DNA from: Tubulanus polymorphus
Taxonomy: Eukaryota > Nemertea > Palaeonemertea > Tubulaniformes > Tubulanidae
Direction of reading: 5' to 3'
NCBI RefSeq assembly: GCF_964204645.1
Contig: NC_134028.1
Span: 12,815,001 to 12,879,000 of the forward strand
DNA: 64,000 nt
Below are positions 63,779 to 64,000 of the stretch, one piece after another. Below the pieces are notes generated by a model. The model saw nothing but the letters and a program-made list of their open reading frames with translations, had not been told where the DNA came from and searched no databases. The first letter of the stretch is position 1, and each line of letters starts with the position of its first letter. The position numbers and the translations under genes are program-made.

Positions 63779-64000
63779 ATGTAATTTTCAAAAAAACCGA
63801 CGACCGATTTAGCGAACAAACACAATGGAGTCCATTATTATAGCTCTACCTTTATTCTTCTATAATAGGTGGCGACACGAGCCGATACAAGATATAAGTA
63901 GTGAATATTACAACGTGTTAAGAATTTCGTCCCAAGTAAGACAATTTAATCAGGGGTTGCAATTGGCAACCAATTTTTTTTAAATAGGGATGAAAATCTT
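63779..64000 (-). repeat. Probable 5' LTR of the Gypsy element, incomplete
   Basis: TGTAATTTTC next to the primer-binding-site-like sequence may be the inner edge of the LTR. It contains a CTATAATAGG stretch and appears to run towards the right end of the window. The last 20 bases match the start of the repeats at 46274 and 61089, so another element may be nested there. Confidence 0.4.

Overview
The window reads as a piece of an animal (metazoan, probably marine invertebrate) genome. About 16.5 kb at the left is a decayed integrated DNA virus of the Polinton/adintovirus kind, and the rest is one very long host gene, UBFD1, whose introns are packed with mobile elements. Host identity rests on a spliced UBFD1 with GT-AG introns, a spliced SAM-HECT gene, BEL/Pao, Gypsy, CR1-like and DIRS-like fragments and a Penelope-type hammerhead motif. 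No species can be named from the sequence alone.

Region 1 (1-16562), endogenous virus. It is visibly AT-richer than its surroundings and densely coding. Reading leftwards on the minus strand from 5634 are a penton-like protein, two small proteins with hydrophobic or acidic character, two small membrane proteins, a large conserved element protein, a coiled-coil/membrane protein and the start of the major capsid protein, which runs off the left edge. Reading rightwards are a C2H2 zinc-finger gene (5703-6225) and a zinc-ribbon gene (8609-9397) that may be a VLTF3-type late transcription factor. Facing them is a protein-primed family B DNA polymerase (15671 to 9394, minus) with N-terminal zinc fingers, an endonuclease-VII-like zinc site and an intein in its catalytic motif C. 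One further unknown gene lies at 15996-16562. Nearly every gene start has the same short upstream motif, a T-run then TTATATAAATG, resembling a poxvirus-type late promoter. Most large genes carry nonsense codons or frameshifts, and host repeats have inserted at 6226-8600 and 14198-15417, so this copy looks dead although several small genes are still open.

Region 2 (16.6-25.4 kb) holds host DNA with a Gypsy remnant on the minus strand, a hAT-like non-autonomous transposon, a hammerhead-ribozyme motif and interspersed repeats.

Region 3 (25.47-60.27 kb) is UBFD1 on the plus strand. Six coding exons (25471, 29693, 49671, 51234, 58704, 60097) were placed with consistent splice phases, followed by an AATAAA; the first exon was not found. 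Its 20-kb third intron contains a BEL/Pao element with intact LTRs, a SAM-HECT-like gene (38084-40205), a foldback element, a minus-strand integrase-like gene (41564-43421) and two blocks of a palindromic satellite. Later introns hold a CR1-like LINE and a DIRS-like fragment.

Region 4 (60.3-64 kb) has microsatellites and a second Gypsy element on the minus strand, whose LTR appears to run off the right edge. Every retroelement here lacks its reverse transcriptase core. A repeat family with near-consensus CTCF-type motifs is scattered through the host part.
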